Shown here piece by piece: positions 1-11,104 of a DNA stretch of 64,000 bases. Origin of the DNA: Podospora comata (taxonomy: Eukaryota > Ascomycota > Sordariomycetes > Sordariales > Podosporaceae); assembly GCA_017354895.1 (NCBI GenBank), contig CP071493.1, forward strand, positions 7,936,001 to 8,000,000. Reading direction: 5' to 3'. The number at the start of each line of letters is the position of its first letter. Position 1 is the stretch's first letter. The position numbers were made by a program, and so were the translations under genes. The notes beneath the pieces are model-generated. The model was not told where the DNA came from, did no database searches, and saw nothing but the letters and a program-made list of their open reading frames with translations.

Positions 1-1181
1 AGTCAGGATGAGATGGTATGTAATAACGATCGAGAGCGGATGGGGATTGGGTGGGCAATCCGAGAGCTTCTCTGCGCGTCTGCCGCTGTGCCCCAACAAT
101 ACCAAGAGGCAGCACCCAAGCAAAGACCAGCTGGCCAGTGGGGAGGCGCGGAATTGCTACGGGTAGACAGGCTATCAAACGTCTGAACCGCCAGACAAAG
201 ATGCGATGGACAGGACCGATATGGGATTCCAGGTTGGTCTATGCCCACCTGTGTGTCGCGATCCTTTTTGGGATGAGACTGATAGAGAGATCCCTCCTTA
301 ACCCCTGAGAGGTGGCACGGGGGGGGACAAGCAACCGGAGATAGGGAACGAGGGAAACCGGGGGATTGGGCAACTGTAGGGCCGACGCCAGAAAAAGGGG
401 GGGCGCTGCCCGAAGCACAAAGGTTAAAGTAAAAATAAGTTTATGTAGGGCAAATGGCTGCTAGGAATGGCTGTTCTTTGCGTATCGGTCGCGCTGGGTG
501 GCAGGCGGGCGTCCTGTGGGCGACGGGTGTTCGGAGAGGGGGAAACCTGAAAGTTTTGCGTGTTGCAAAATCACGGGACCCGAACCGCACACGGCAAGGG
601 CCCCAAAAGTGTGGGTCCAGCCTTCAGACGACAGCCACGCTAATCCAGATTCATCTCTTGTGCGACCCTAAATGTGGACACTTCTGCATCCACCAAGACA
701 GACATCACCGAGAATGGCCCCACACCCCACCAGGACGGATGTACATAACTTGGACTTGAAGATCGAGGTTGTGTGATCTGAGCTCGAAAGGCCGCAGATC
801 TGGATGCTAAGAGTACTACTATCTTATGCTTGAGAATAACATATATGGATCATCTGGACGACCCTAATCGCCTCTCGAGTCTTGTCTTCGTAAGCAGGTG
901 AATGCTGACCAAACAAGAGTTAGGTAGTTTGTTTTGGCTTCATTTTAAACGTTCAAGTTGCATTACAAGCCAGCGAGGTAGGCATCGTGCCTGAGGGTGC
1001 TGGTACCCTGTAGCCTGCTGTTCATCGGTCTTGGTGGGTACATAGTGCCCTCTCACACCTCTCTCCTCATTGAATTGATCGTTTACAATTGTCATGTTTG
1101 ATGAACCATTCTCTCCTGATGAGGATCATTGGATATACAAGTATGCATTTAGTGCTCCTCTGCGTTTTGTCCTTTCGTCCT
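1..1181. other. Gene-free stretch at window start
   Basis: No convincing coding region is visible on either strand. The open frames here are short (at most about 100 codons), have no recognisable motif and overlap each other in conflicting frames. The part next to 1182 is presumably the 3' untranslated region of the esterase gene. Confidence 0.5.
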
Positions 1182-2283
1182 TTATTTCCTTCCATACCGG
1201 GTCCCGTACTTGGACTTTCCTGAAACAACATCAAGGAAGTGATCCGCAATGATTTCATCTATACAACAGAATTAGCACATGTATGACCCTCAAATGGTAG
1301 GGGCTCAGCTCACCTGTCTTGGTCGAAGGATGCAATTCATCGTACCACAAGAAACCAGACAGGCCACCGAGAGCTGTCTGGTCGACACAGTCACCCCCAG
1401 TCGACGAGCAATGGCGGTAATAGCCCGTTACGTTGTAGGGAGCGTCCAAGAAGCTCTGTGGTTGGTTGTAAATGTCGACCAACAAGCTGTGAACATCGAA
1501 GAGGTCAAAAGTTGCCTTTGGCCAACGCGACTTGATGGCCACTTGAAATGGGACGCCGTAGTCAAAGATAGTGTTGACGTTTGTAGTGTATTGCTTGATC
1601 TTTTGGCCGTACTGTGTGACGTTGTAGTTCGTCTTGGTGTTCCAGAACTGGCTGTCTCCAGTCCCACCATTGTCCGGGTGTGCGTACAGCGGCGAGAGCT
1701 CAAGAGGGGCTTCGTTCAGCAGAACGAACCGTCGGCCTCCCGTCTTGTAGATGGTATCAAAGACGGACCAGATGCAGTCCACGAAGTCGGAAATCGTGGT
1801 CCCGGGAGCTTGGGAGTCAGAAAGGAAGGCATCGAAACCGAGGTCGTTGGTTCCGATCCACAGGGCATACACCGTATTCTCGGGTGTCCGGTTAGGGAAG
1901 ATGGACTTGAACTTGACATCTGCTGTGAAAGATGGGATCTCATCTTCTAGCACTGAAGGGAATGACCGGCCGATGAAAGCAAAATCACGCTCGACGATCT
2001 TGTTGGAACATGTCGCGCCGCTGACAGCATAGTCGATGAGCCTGGCACCAGCATCCTGGGCGGCAAACTGAGCCCATGTGAGACCACCGCTAGCCGTCGT
2101 GTTTGACACCGAGTGATACTGGCCCGGGGGAGGTGCTTGCCCGCCATTGTTGATGTAGTAGCCTAGACGGCCGTTGTCGGTATAACTGTCGCCAAAGGCG
2201 ACCAGATTGTCAAAGGACTTGCGGCCACGACTGGCGGCCGCAATAGAGGCAGAGGCGCCGGCGAGAATGATAGAAAACCGCAT
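1182..2283 (-). CDS. Secreted SGNH/GDSL acetylesterase, CE16 type
   Basis: Predicted secreted carbohydrate esterase that would remove acetyl groups from plant cell-wall sugars. Two exons: 2283-1314 and 1258-1182, with an intron at 1259-1313 (GTGAGC...TAG), giving 348 residues. The start at 2283 is preferred over an in-frame upstream ATG at 2319 because it gives a clean signal peptide (MRFSIILAGASASIAAA). SGNH motifs are visible: block I FGDSYTDNG with the nucleophile Ser at about residue 33, block III WIGTNDLG (GxND), and block V DELHPS (DxxH) just before the intron. The second exon supplies the family-like end DEIIADHFLDVV. CE16 rather than a generic GDSL lipase is inferred from the FDNLVAFGDSYTDNGRL opening. 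Substrate is not readable from sequence. Confidence 0.86.
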
Positions 2284-3354
2284 GGCTAGCCGTGGGATGA
2301 CGTGCGCGAGAGAGGACAAAACAGCAACGTCAATAGAAACATCGACAACGGGGCCATGACAAGCATTTTATGTGCCCAGCAACCCTTTGCTGGGCAATCT
2401 ATCGTCCCATTCACCCGGTACAGGGAATACTATTCCGCTGCAGGCTATATTGCTGTCCCACCTACGCGAGGAGACGGGGGTGACATCGGCTCGGGATGGG
2501 AGGTCCGGGAATGGCGGCCGGGCGACTAGTCCGGACCACCCGCATCGTGATGAGCAAGGGGAATGAGGATTCAACACCATTTCTCAGGAGTTCAAAGCGA
2601 AAAGACACGAGAATTTGTCAGCTAGCCTATGGGAATGCCGAGTCGGCACGGTGTTGGCCTGGTAACATGACACAACTTGCAAGTTGTGACGGGTGAGCTC
2701 AGTCTTGGGACTCGATTGAACTGAGGTGAGGGCGAAAAATGTGAAGTGAATTTTTGTTGGCGCTAGCATCTGAAGCAGTTCTAACAAAGCATAGAAGGCT
2801 GGGGTGATGCGTAGAAAATGGGTATGCTGATGGGAAGGCTCTGGGCGGGGGACAAGATCCCCGACTGCTGCTCATCACGAATTGGCCAATCATCGTCAAG
2901 GATTGCACCGGCTGAATGGTAACAACCGAAGACCTGATCAAATATTCATGTGTCGTTTGGCACTGTTATGGAGAGGAAAATCTGACAACTGAATCGGCAG
3001 ACTTGCAAGAGTTGTAATCCATTTAATAATGTTTGATTGCAGTAATTCACTTGTTCTCGCTTTCTGGTATTTGGATGTGAGCGAGACTCATAATTGTGTG
3101 AGGGTTGGGGCTAGGGTTAGTTAGGGTGGGAAGAATCAAGGCTGGTGAAGCGATCATCAAATTGTTGTTGGAAATGTGACGAAATCGATGATGATCAGGA
3201 GATCGATTTATTTCACTCTGGCTTCTATTTCTGTTCCAAAACAGTTGCGTCGTCGTCAGCTTCAAAAATCACCTCTGTTGGGATGGTTTGTTTGGAGGGC
3301 CCGCCTTCCGGAACCGGGGCTGCAAGATATTTCGCCTTGACTCCTTGCCGTTAA

Positions 3355-3360
3355 TGACTC
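3355..3360 (+). promoter_or_regulatory. Possible CPC1/Gcn4 site (TGACTC) upstream of HIS5
   Basis: TGACTC lies about 105 bp before the HIS5 start codon. This is the core of the site bound by the bZIP activator of general amino-acid control (Gcn4 in yeast, CPC1 in filamentous fungi), which is known to activate histidine genes. The hexamer alone could occur by chance; the position makes function plausible. Confidence 0.45.
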
Positions 3361-3397
3361 CTCAACCTCACTTGAGCGCAACTCACTGGGAACGCAC

Positions 3398-3405
3398 TAT
3401 ATAAG
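3398..3405 (+). promoter_or_regulatory. TATA box of HIS5
   Basis: TATATAAG lies about 60 bp upstream of the ATG at 3464 and fits the TATA consensus. It is on the coding strand of HIS5 and about 40 bp downstream of the TGACTC element. Confidence 0.5.
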
Positions 3406-3463
3406 GACATTTGAAGATCAAAAACTGTGTTTACCTCATCATATTTGGCGATCAACACTCAAA

Positions 3464-4794
3464 ATGTCGCCCTTCAACTTGGAAACTTGCGCTAGACCAA
3501 ACATTTTGGCCCTCGAACCTTATCGCTGCGCACGAGAGTGAGATTCGCCCCTTGGACTCATGAGCGCACTATCACTGACACCCAAAACAACAGCGACTAC
3601 AAAGATGACGGCACCAACGTCCTTCTCGATGCCAACGAGAACGCCTATGGCCCCCCTCTCCCTCCGTCCATCACAGGCCTCATTCAGCCCCAATCCGGCC
3701 TCGGTCCTGTAATCGACCTCCCCGGCCTCAACCGCTACCCAGACCCTCACCAAGTCCCCCTCAAGCAGCTCCTCTGCAACCTCCGCCAAACCCACGTCCA
3801 CACCCAAAAGAAGCTCTCGCCAGCCAACCTCTTCGTCGGCGTCGGCTCTGATGAAGCCATCGACGCCCTCATCCGCGCCTTCTGCCGCCCAGGTCAGGAC
3901 AAGATTCTTGTCTGCCCGCCAACCTACGGGATGTACTCCGTCTCGGCCCAAGTAAACGACGTCTCCCTCGTCAAAATCCCCCTCCTCCCGGGTCCCGACT
4001 TCCAACTCGACGTCCCCTCCATCCTCTCCGCCCTCTCCTCCCTCGATGCAAGCACCATCAAGCTAGCCTACTTCTGCTCCCCGGGTAACCCAACCGGCTC
4101 CCTCCTCTCCAAATCCTCCATCGAGTCGATCCTCGCCCACCCAACCTGGAACGGCGTCGTGGTCGTCGACGAGGCCTACATCGACTTCGCGCCCGACTCG
4201 GCCTCCCTCGCCGAATGGGTCGTCGAGTTCCCCAACCTCGTCGTGATGCAGACCCTCTCCAAGGCGTTCGGGCTGGCGGGTATCCGTCTCGGTGCTGCCT
4301 TCACCTCCCCCGAAATTGCCAGGCTTCTCAACGCGCTCAAGGCTCCCTACAACGTCAACAACATCACCTCCGCGATCGCAGAGTACGCCCTCTCCCCCGT
4401 CGGCCTGGAGGTCATGAGGGCGAACAAGGCTGCTCTGCTGGAGCAGAGGGACAGGTTGCTGAGGGAGATGCCCACGATCCCCGGGGTGGGCAAGCTCATG
4501 GGTGGGACCGAGAGCAACTTTTTGCTGTACGAGATGCTCAACAAGGACGGGCAGCCTGACAATGTTGTTGCGCTGGCTGTGTACGAGGGTCTGGCGGAGA
4601 CCAAGGGCGTGGTTGTCAGATTCAGGGGCAAGGAGCACGGGTGCTTGGGCTGCCTGAGGATCACGGTTGGCACCGAGGACGAGGTGACGAGGTTCTTGGA
4701 AGCTATCAAGAAGCAGCTTGAGCAGGTCCGGGGGGTGGATGCGCGAAGCGATGAAGAGGAGAAGGAGAAGGCTGCCAGTGCCATTGTTGCGTAG
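3464..4794 (+). CDS. HIS5: Histidinol-phosphate aminotransferase
   Basis: Pyridoxal-phosphate enzyme of histidine synthesis that converts imidazole-acetol phosphate and glutamate to L-histidinol phosphate and 2-oxoglutarate in the cytosol. Exons are 3464-3537 and 3594-4794 (intron 3538-3593, GTGAGA...ACAG), giving 424 residues. The short first exon encodes the family-typical start MSPFNLETCARPNILALEPY. Class-I/II aminotransferase motifs follow in order: LDANENAYGP, NRYPDP, GSDEAIDALIRAF, PPTYGMY, FCSPGNPTG, VVVDEAYIDF, and the Schiff-base lysine in LSKAFGLAGIRLG. The C-terminal RFRGKEHGCLGCLRITVG carries the substrate-binding arginine region. It converges on the GH76 gene with 245 bp between stop codons. 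Regulation by amino-acid starvation is suggested by the upstream TGACTC. Confidence 0.96.
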
Positions 4795-5039
4795 GGTCGG
4801 ACTACTTGAATGTTCCAAACTCGGATTGAACGTCACTGGAAAAAAACACACAAAATGAATCACCAGAGACCATCTAGTTTTATGTATCTGCATGTCTGTA
4901 TGCTTTTCCCCTGCCTAATGCAATAGATTCCAAGATTTCCTCCAGGCCACATGTTTAATGTGGCCTGCAATGCTCAAAAGGTGAAATGTAAATACAACCA
5001 AGAAAGTAAGACACGCCATCACCCAACCACCCCAAAAGT

Positions 5040-6472
5040 CTACCACCACCCCTTCACGGGAACAGTCCTCCTTCTCAACGCACCCGAGGTTTGCGTCCCG
5101 GCCTCGGTCTGGGAGCCCGGCGCTGAGTCCGATTCAGATGTCGGTGTTGGTGCTGGACCTGAAGCCGTCTCAGAGTCGCCCTTTACGGCATTCTGATCAG
5201 CAAACGCCCTCACAGTCTTGATTTCGCCCCCTTTCAACGGTGCTTCCGCGTCCAAAGCCAACAAGCCCTGAATCGTCTCCAGCGCGGACATCTCCTGGCC
5301 CAAGCCCGGGTTTCCATCAAAGGCACCGGTATACCACTTGTGGCTGCACTGGGTCCCGCTCGCACCGCCTGTGCAAGTCTTCGCAGCCGCCTCGACCGAA
5401 GTATGCCACAACTCTTCGATCGCCGGCTTGATACTCGGAACATACCTCGCGGCCGCATAGACAAATCTCGAAAAGTACGCCTTGAAGCTCCTCATGTCCT
5501 GGTTGCACTTGTTCACCTGCTCGCACGCGTGCTCGTACATGATGTTGGTGGCGTTCTCAAACGGGCTGAAAAAGCTCCTGCTCGCCTCCACCATCCTCTC
5601 CGTCCTCTCGGTCCACTTCTTGTCCTGGGTGACGTCGGCCATGACGGCAGCTCCGTAAATGTAGATGCTGGCAGAGTAAGAGAACGTGACCGGGTTGGTG
5701 TCCTTGCAGTCCTTGCTCGCATGGGCGCCGTCGTAGACGTTTCCAAACTTGTCAATCATGCCGATGGCTTCCGTCCAGTCCCAAACCTTTTCCGCCCAGT
5801 CACTGTACGTCTTGTTCCCGGTGGCGCGGGCCAGTCTGGCCGCAATCTGGAAGAAGCCGCCGTTGCTGACGGTGTTTTTGTAGTCGAGTCCGTTCGGGTT
5901 TGAGGCAAAGATCTGCCACAAAAGCCCACCCTGGCAAGCAGTGGTATTCCACCTGCCAGCCAGCGAGTCGAAAATGTTGGCACCCATATCCAACCACCCG
6001 GGAACATTCGGGTCTGGCTGGGGAAAGTTTCTCTCCGCGGCGGCCATGACAGACATTCCCCAGAATGCTTGATCGTCATTACCTTCTTGGCCGAAGTGAG
6101 TGGGGAGCATGTAGTCAAAGTCAGGGCCAACCTGATCCAAGAGTCCCCTTGCGATCAGCTTGTCGTAACTGTGGTCGCCCGTATAGTGAGAGTAGTCGAG
6201 CATGCTGCCCATTAGGGCACCGGCTTGCCACCAGTAGTAAGGCTGAGGAAGGTCAACGAATTTCTCAGGGGTGCCCGAGTAGTAAGACATGGCGTTGGCG
6301 GCGACGGTTTTGGCAACGCCCTTGATGGAGACTTTCGAGAAGTTAGCACTCCCGTCAGGGCAACGATCATGCAATACGTACGTGAATCAGAGATGTTGAG
6401 CTCTTTCGGCGCAACGGCAGATATGATCACTGCCGGGACCGCTACGGGTCTCACATACTTGACAAACCTCAT
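5040..6472 (-). CDS. GH76 mannan endo-1,6-alpha-mannosidase, Dcw1/Dfg5 family
   Basis: Cell-wall enzyme family thought to process the mannose core of GPI anchors and link GPI proteins to wall glucan. Exons are 6472-6382 and 6331-5040 (intron 6332-6381, GTACGT with branch TGCTAAC), giving 460 residues. An N-terminal signal peptide (MRFVKYVRPVAVPAVIISA) is followed directly by the (alpha/alpha)6 barrel. Diagnostic stretches are PYYWWQAGALMGSMLDY, the catalytic Asp pair in GQEGNDDQAFWGMSVM, CQGGLLWQIF, SNGGFFQIAARLAR and YDGAHASKDC. After a Ser/Thr/Pro-rich linker the chain ends in VPVKGWW without the hydrophobic GPI-attachment tail that many relatives carry. Either this paralog is released rather than anchored, or a terminal exon was missed. 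Confidence 0.9.
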
Positions 6473-8318
6473 GGTGAGTTTGTTGCTGGAGCCTTGTGGT
6501 GTTCTTTGAGTAGTTGCGTCTGTCCGAAGACCAGCGGATGATATCGAAAGGAAAGTGGCCGCAAAGCAGATAAAAGCAAAAATCGAAGGCGAGAAAACTC
6601 GGCGAAAAGGTAACGTCTTGGTGCTATCGTCTGTGTTGAGAGTGGCGCGGTTGACGATTCAGCAAAGCACCGTGACAGCGGCAACAGCAAAGTACTCTCG
6701 AACGATTCTGTGTGTTTCCCCGGGTGACCGAAATTCGTGGACTATTGTACGAAAGTGGTACAATAGAAAGTGAACAGAAAATGAATGAAGCAATAGCCTC
6801 GCGTTGCGGGCAATTGAAGTGAAAAGAACAATACCAAACGAAGGTCGGTGATCAACACACACACACACACACACTCGGTCGTCAGCAAGCTGTTGACAAT
6901 ATGAAAGGACAAGCTTGGGCTTGGAGAACAGATGAATAGGTCCAAACGGCCGGGACCTGTCAACTTTTAAAAGAAGATCGGATGCAACAAACCATCTCAC
7001 CGTCCAAGGTTGCATCCCTGCTGCAAGAAGAAGGAGTGACCCATCACCACGGCCGATCTCCTTCTTGCGGCGCCGAGCACGGCTTTGGGGTAGGTGTTGT
7101 CGTCTCCTGCGAGCCAATAGGGCATCTTGAACCCTGTCTCCCTGTCAATGGCAACCCCCACTGCGGGTAAAGCCTTGCACCCCCTAGAATTATTTTAGCA
7201 TGTTTCGTTTGCTTCGAGCACCGACTGGTGATTCCAAGACTGTGCACATGGAAGCTTGACCAGGTGCCGAGGTTTTGAAGGGTCCAGTATGTCTTTCAGA
7301 AGCGCGCGCGTTTGTGCGCTTGCTAGGCGAGAGGGCGGCCAGACCCAGGCACAGAGAAGGCTTGTCTAGGTGATTTCAAATATCAGTTTAGAGAGGGGTT
7401 TGCCTGTGGGTAAGTTATGCAAAGGGCACAGCAGAAAATGCTGCCTTCGAGAACCTTGATGCCCAGGGCACCTCAGCTGTGTTTGTGTGTTCCATTGACA
7501 ATTATGTGGCAAGTGAAAGTTTGGCGCTATCACCTAAAGGTGTACCAGTGTTACGGGCGTCCCCTTTCACCCTCTCATCGTCAGGAAAGTAGCTGATGGT
7601 CGGGAAACACAGGTGAATTGTCTGCCATGGTGGTGTTGAAGATGTTGAACCTGAAGTCGGAGCATTTTGATGCCAAGCTTACGATGCTCCTGCGGGGCAG
7701 CGGGTGATCAGGGGCTTTCAGTTGGACAGGCCGTTGATTGGCTGCCAGCTCACGCCACGTTTCTTAGGCTGGCGTTTCTCCAAATTCTGAAACATCACCT
7801 CCAGTGAAATCCGAACGGCTGGCCAACAGACCAACGGACCTTGCCGCGCACGCTGTGGACAAAATAACTGACACTCCAAAAGTCCTGAATCATACCTCGA
7901 AAGTTAAAAGCTATCAGTGTTGATAGTATATTACACGTGCAACCAACTTGCAGTTCCAACCACCCTGTCCACGACGTGCCGCGCGACTGGGCGAGTCCTC
8001 TCTGAAGCTGACAGGTGCTGCCAAATGGGTCATTCTCGCCTTGCATCTCCCAGCTGAAGAGAGGTTGTTAAGATGGCTCAGGGTGAATAGAATGACAGCT
8101 CCGTATCGAAGTAGGCGCATAAAAACTCAAAATATTTCCCGTCCCTATATGTTTCTGTACAACCTCGGAACTACATGCGACTCGAAAAAAGGGGTATCCG
8201 TGCTTCTTTGAACCAAAAGTGAAATCGGGGAACAAAAACACCGTGCCGTGTATCTCCACCGGCCCCGATCCATAACCGGAGCACATAAAACCATCAAAAC
8301 GCCCGTTTCCGCGCCCCT
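6473..8318. other. Intergenic region upstream of GH76 gene
   Basis: 1.8 kb with no convincing gene. It holds the GH76 promoter, a CA dinucleotide tract near 6855-6875, and the 3' flank of the GPI-type protein gene ending at 8319. Several short open frames occur in mutually exclusive frames and show no motif. Confidence 0.5.
6855..6875. repeat. (CA)n microsatellite
   Basis: About ten uninterrupted CA units, roughly 400 bp upstream of the GH76 start codon. This is a simple repeat, probably length-variable between strains. Confidence 0.85.
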
Positions 8319-9090
8319 TTACATGAATGTCAGAACAAACAAAATAACAGCCCCAGATGAGACGCCCGACAACCAGCTAGCTCTCACCGGGTCCAAACTA
8401 AAACCGGCCCCCTTGACAGGCGAGTTCGTCAACGATGCTGCTGGTGTCCCGTCAATGTCAATCGTGTTGGGTAACGGACCTGGTGTTGTCAAAGTCAACG
8501 CGCCCCATGTTACCTCGGGCGTCGTGAAAGTCTCTGTCCACACAGTCTGCGTCGGCCCCGTGATGGTGCCCTCCCAATGGTTGGCCCCGAAGGATGACGA
8601 TCCTGTGCAGGTTGCGGCCGTTGTGCCGTCCAAGTTGCATTCAAGTTCGGCCGTTCTGTCACTCAGTTAGCCACTTTGATCTTTCGGACTCAGAAAACCC
8701 ATGGCTCGCAAACGGACAGTGTCCCGGGGGCCACGCCGCCGTATTTCAAAGTCCCTGGCCCTTCCGTGAAGACAAAGGGAAGGTCGCCGGCAATCTGACA
8801 ACTTGGCGCCTTCTCAGCACAAAAGACCGTGTAGGTTGTTGCGGATTGGTCCTGAACAGTCGATTAATCAAAATGCTCCATCTCAACCTGTATTTCTCCA
8901 TCAAAATACGTACACTGCCAATGATGCTGCCGCGAAGAGCAGCCCAGTGAGCCTCCCCGTAGCCGGGTATGTAAACCGATACGGTGGATTGGCCGTGTGC
9001 ACCAGTGATTGCTCGCGCTATCACAACCGTGGTGCAGATCCAGCAAGAGACTCGTCCTCCCCGGCGCCGTTCCTCTCGCCGAAATCTCAT
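8319..9090 (-). CDS. Small secreted GPI-anchored-type protein (paralog A)
   Basis: Unrecognised family. Three exons are proposed: 9090-8914, 8851-8718 and 8655-8319, giving 215 residues. Intron 1 (8852-8913) has a good GTACGT donor. Intron 2 needs the weak donor GTCCGT at 8717, the only in-phase choice. The N-terminus has a basic stretch and a hydrophobic segment (CWICTTVVIARAITGAHG) fitting a signal peptide. The C-terminus is hydrophobic (SSGAVILFVLTFM), as for GPI attachment. The core has paired Cys residues (YTVFCAEKAPSC, LECNLDG, AATCTGSS). Gene structure, Cys positions and length match the gene at 10167-10844, so the two are divergent paralogs. The weak donor leaves open that this copy is decaying. 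Confidence 0.65.
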
Positions 9091-10166
9091 GATGATTTGG
9101 AGGTGTGGCAGAGCGGTTACGCTTTCGATTTGGCAGCCATCGCAGCAACAGGGATATTCACAGAGAGAAATGGATTATTTGGAAGGAAGAGAAGAGATGG
9201 GATTGTCACAACTCGATCTAGAACGGCAGGACAGTCATGCCCAGACCTGCGCTGTTTTGTCCGGACGATGGGAATTGCGTTCTTGGCGTTGGCGGCGCTC
9301 TTGGCGAGGGGGGGGCTTCGCCAAGACATGCCTCTTGAGTTTTTCGAGTCGTCCAGATATAGTCGCCAAGCCGCACATCACGATGCTGCTCTTCGGGCGG
9401 TGACTTGCTTCTGTTTAAGACGAGCGCATCTGCATTGAAGTCGTATATCTGTCGTGAACACCACAGGGTTCTGCAAAATCCATGGCTTGCTGTAAGTGCC
9501 CGAACAGGTGGGTTCCAATGGGCGTTTGGCAGGGGTTACGACAACAGTCGGCTTCAAGGCTACGGTAGCTCCGACACCGATCTGAATCCTAACAACATCA
9601 AACGATCACCCGATCATTTTTCCCATGTACCTTTTGGTTCTGGCACTTGTCGATCTGATATACCTCAGGGCAAAGCTGTAAACAAGGGCTGATTTTCTTG
9701 CCGTCGATCATCACCGCCAAAGCAACTTTGCTGCTGTTTAAAACACGGGATGCGCTGTCAATCAGTTCCCGTACCACATCCAGAGGCGGGATCGCTTGCT
9801 TTTTGCTTTGTTACCTCCTTCTCTTCTGGGACTCCCAACCGCAATTTCTGTAGACCAGATTTGTGGCTCGTCGTCACCAGCCATGTTTGAGGGTAGGCAT
9901 GAAGTCATACAGGGATCATGTGTTGCTGACTGATGGCTTTCCCATGGAGCGGTTTGCCCGAAATCCGGACGATTTAGTACAAGTAATTTCAGCTTCAGGG
10001 AGGGACGGGTTTGGCTGGGATGATACCGAATACGGAGCAAGCTGCCTAAAAGATGTGGATATACGGTCTTGGTATCATATTTCTATAGTCCTTCTTCCAT
10101 CTTTGGTTTTTACGCGTCTTCTTCTTGCTTTGTTTCGCCTGCATCTACTGAATTGAAGTCGTCACC
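9091..10166. other. Shared intergenic region of GPI-type paralogs
   Basis: About 1.1 kb between the divergent paralogs, expected to carry both promoters. The open frames here (up to about 210 codons, running across the paralog A start) have no motif and conflict with the gene models. Confidence 0.5.
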
Positions 10167-10844
10167 ATGGTTCGCGTTACTACTGCCTTGCTGGCCTCCG
10201 CCGGCCTCAGCACCATGGCCTCGGCTCAGGATGTCGGGGCGGCTACCACCTCAGTCACCTCTCTCTTCCTTCCCGGCTTCGACACGCAGACCATCTGGGC
10301 TTCTGTCATCACTGCCCAGCCCGCGGCGGCAACCTACTCACTCGCATGCCCTCCCGATGCCGATTCCAACGACTGTGGCCTTGGCACAGGCTTGACTATT
10401 GTTCAGGGGGAAAGCACCTTCTCTATTGACATGCGCGGAGAGTTTGTGTAAGTTCTGTTATGACCCTTCACCCCCTATACCGAACCTTTGCTTACATCGA
10501 CTAGCACACAACAATACGATTGCAATCTCGTGGGCAAAGAAGCCACGTGCTTTGGCTCCATCATCAGCCCTGGCGGGACTGCTCTGTTCCAGCAAGTTGC
10601 AGGTGACTACCAGAAGGAAATCCAAGCCGTAACAATCACGGCCGGCTTGGAGAAGTTGGATGTTGAGGCTGCCACTACCAGTGCCTCCGGCACTGGCGCT
10701 GTTGAGACAAGCACACCGAGCACAACCCAGACAGAGGACGCTGCCGGCTCTACGAGCAGCAGCACAGCTGGTGTCCCCCAGATTACCCAGAATGCCATCA
10801 TGATGGGTGCTGCTCTTGTCGGTGCCGGCGCGATGCTTCTCTAG
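10167..10844 (+). CDS. Small secreted GPI-anchored-type protein (paralog B)
   Basis: Unrecognised family, probably a cell-surface protein. Exons are 10167-10447 and 10505-10844 (intron 10448-10504, GTAAGT...CTAG), giving 206 residues. The signal peptide is clear (MVRVTTALLASAGLSTMASA). The mature part has four well-spaced Cys residues (YSLACPPDADSNDCG, YDCNLVGKEATC) that probably form two disulfides. It is followed by a Ser/Thr-rich stretch of about 60 residues likely to be O-glycosylated, and by a hydrophobic end (MMGAALVGAGAMLL) of the type replaced by a GPI anchor. The start context CACCATGG is favourable. It is related to the divergent gene at 8319-9090 and converges on the MscL gene. Confidence 0.82.
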
Positions 10845-11104
10845 GGGACTTGCCATGGAAACACAGATCTGTTCGCTGAGACGATTGCGATGTCTCTGGT
10901 TGTGTAAGAACGAGGATGCATATAAACATGACCGTCAATAATTAGAATGGCCACCCCGGCCTGCTATACTATGCTCAAGGACGAAACCAACCGCACATGC
11001 TCAAGGATGAGAACAACCCCCTATGCTCAGCACCACCTACTGTCCAATCTGATAGGACATTCCATGGTAGACCCCTTTAATGGCAAACGACGACCTCAGC
11101 CTCT

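Larger units (their letters stand above)
2284..3463. other. Divergent intergenic region, esterase / HIS5
   Basis: About 1.2 kb between divergently transcribed genes. It should hold both promoters. No coding signal is seen. The HIS5-proximal end contains a TATA box and a Gcn4/CPC1-type half site, listed separately. Confidence 0.5.

Noticed and set aside
1279-1950. 223-codon open frame antisense to the esterase gene
   Set aside because: Shadow of the esterase codons; no motif or splice structure of its own.
3520-4005. 161-codon frame antisense to HIS5, and a 276-codon antisense frame at 4063-4893
   Set aside because: Both are reverse-strand shadows of the strongly biased HIS5 codons.
9105-9180. 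tRNA-like stretch with an A-box resemblance (TGGCAGAGCGG)
   Set aside because: No B box (GGTTCGANTCC-like) follows at the right distance and no cloverleaf pairing can be drawn.
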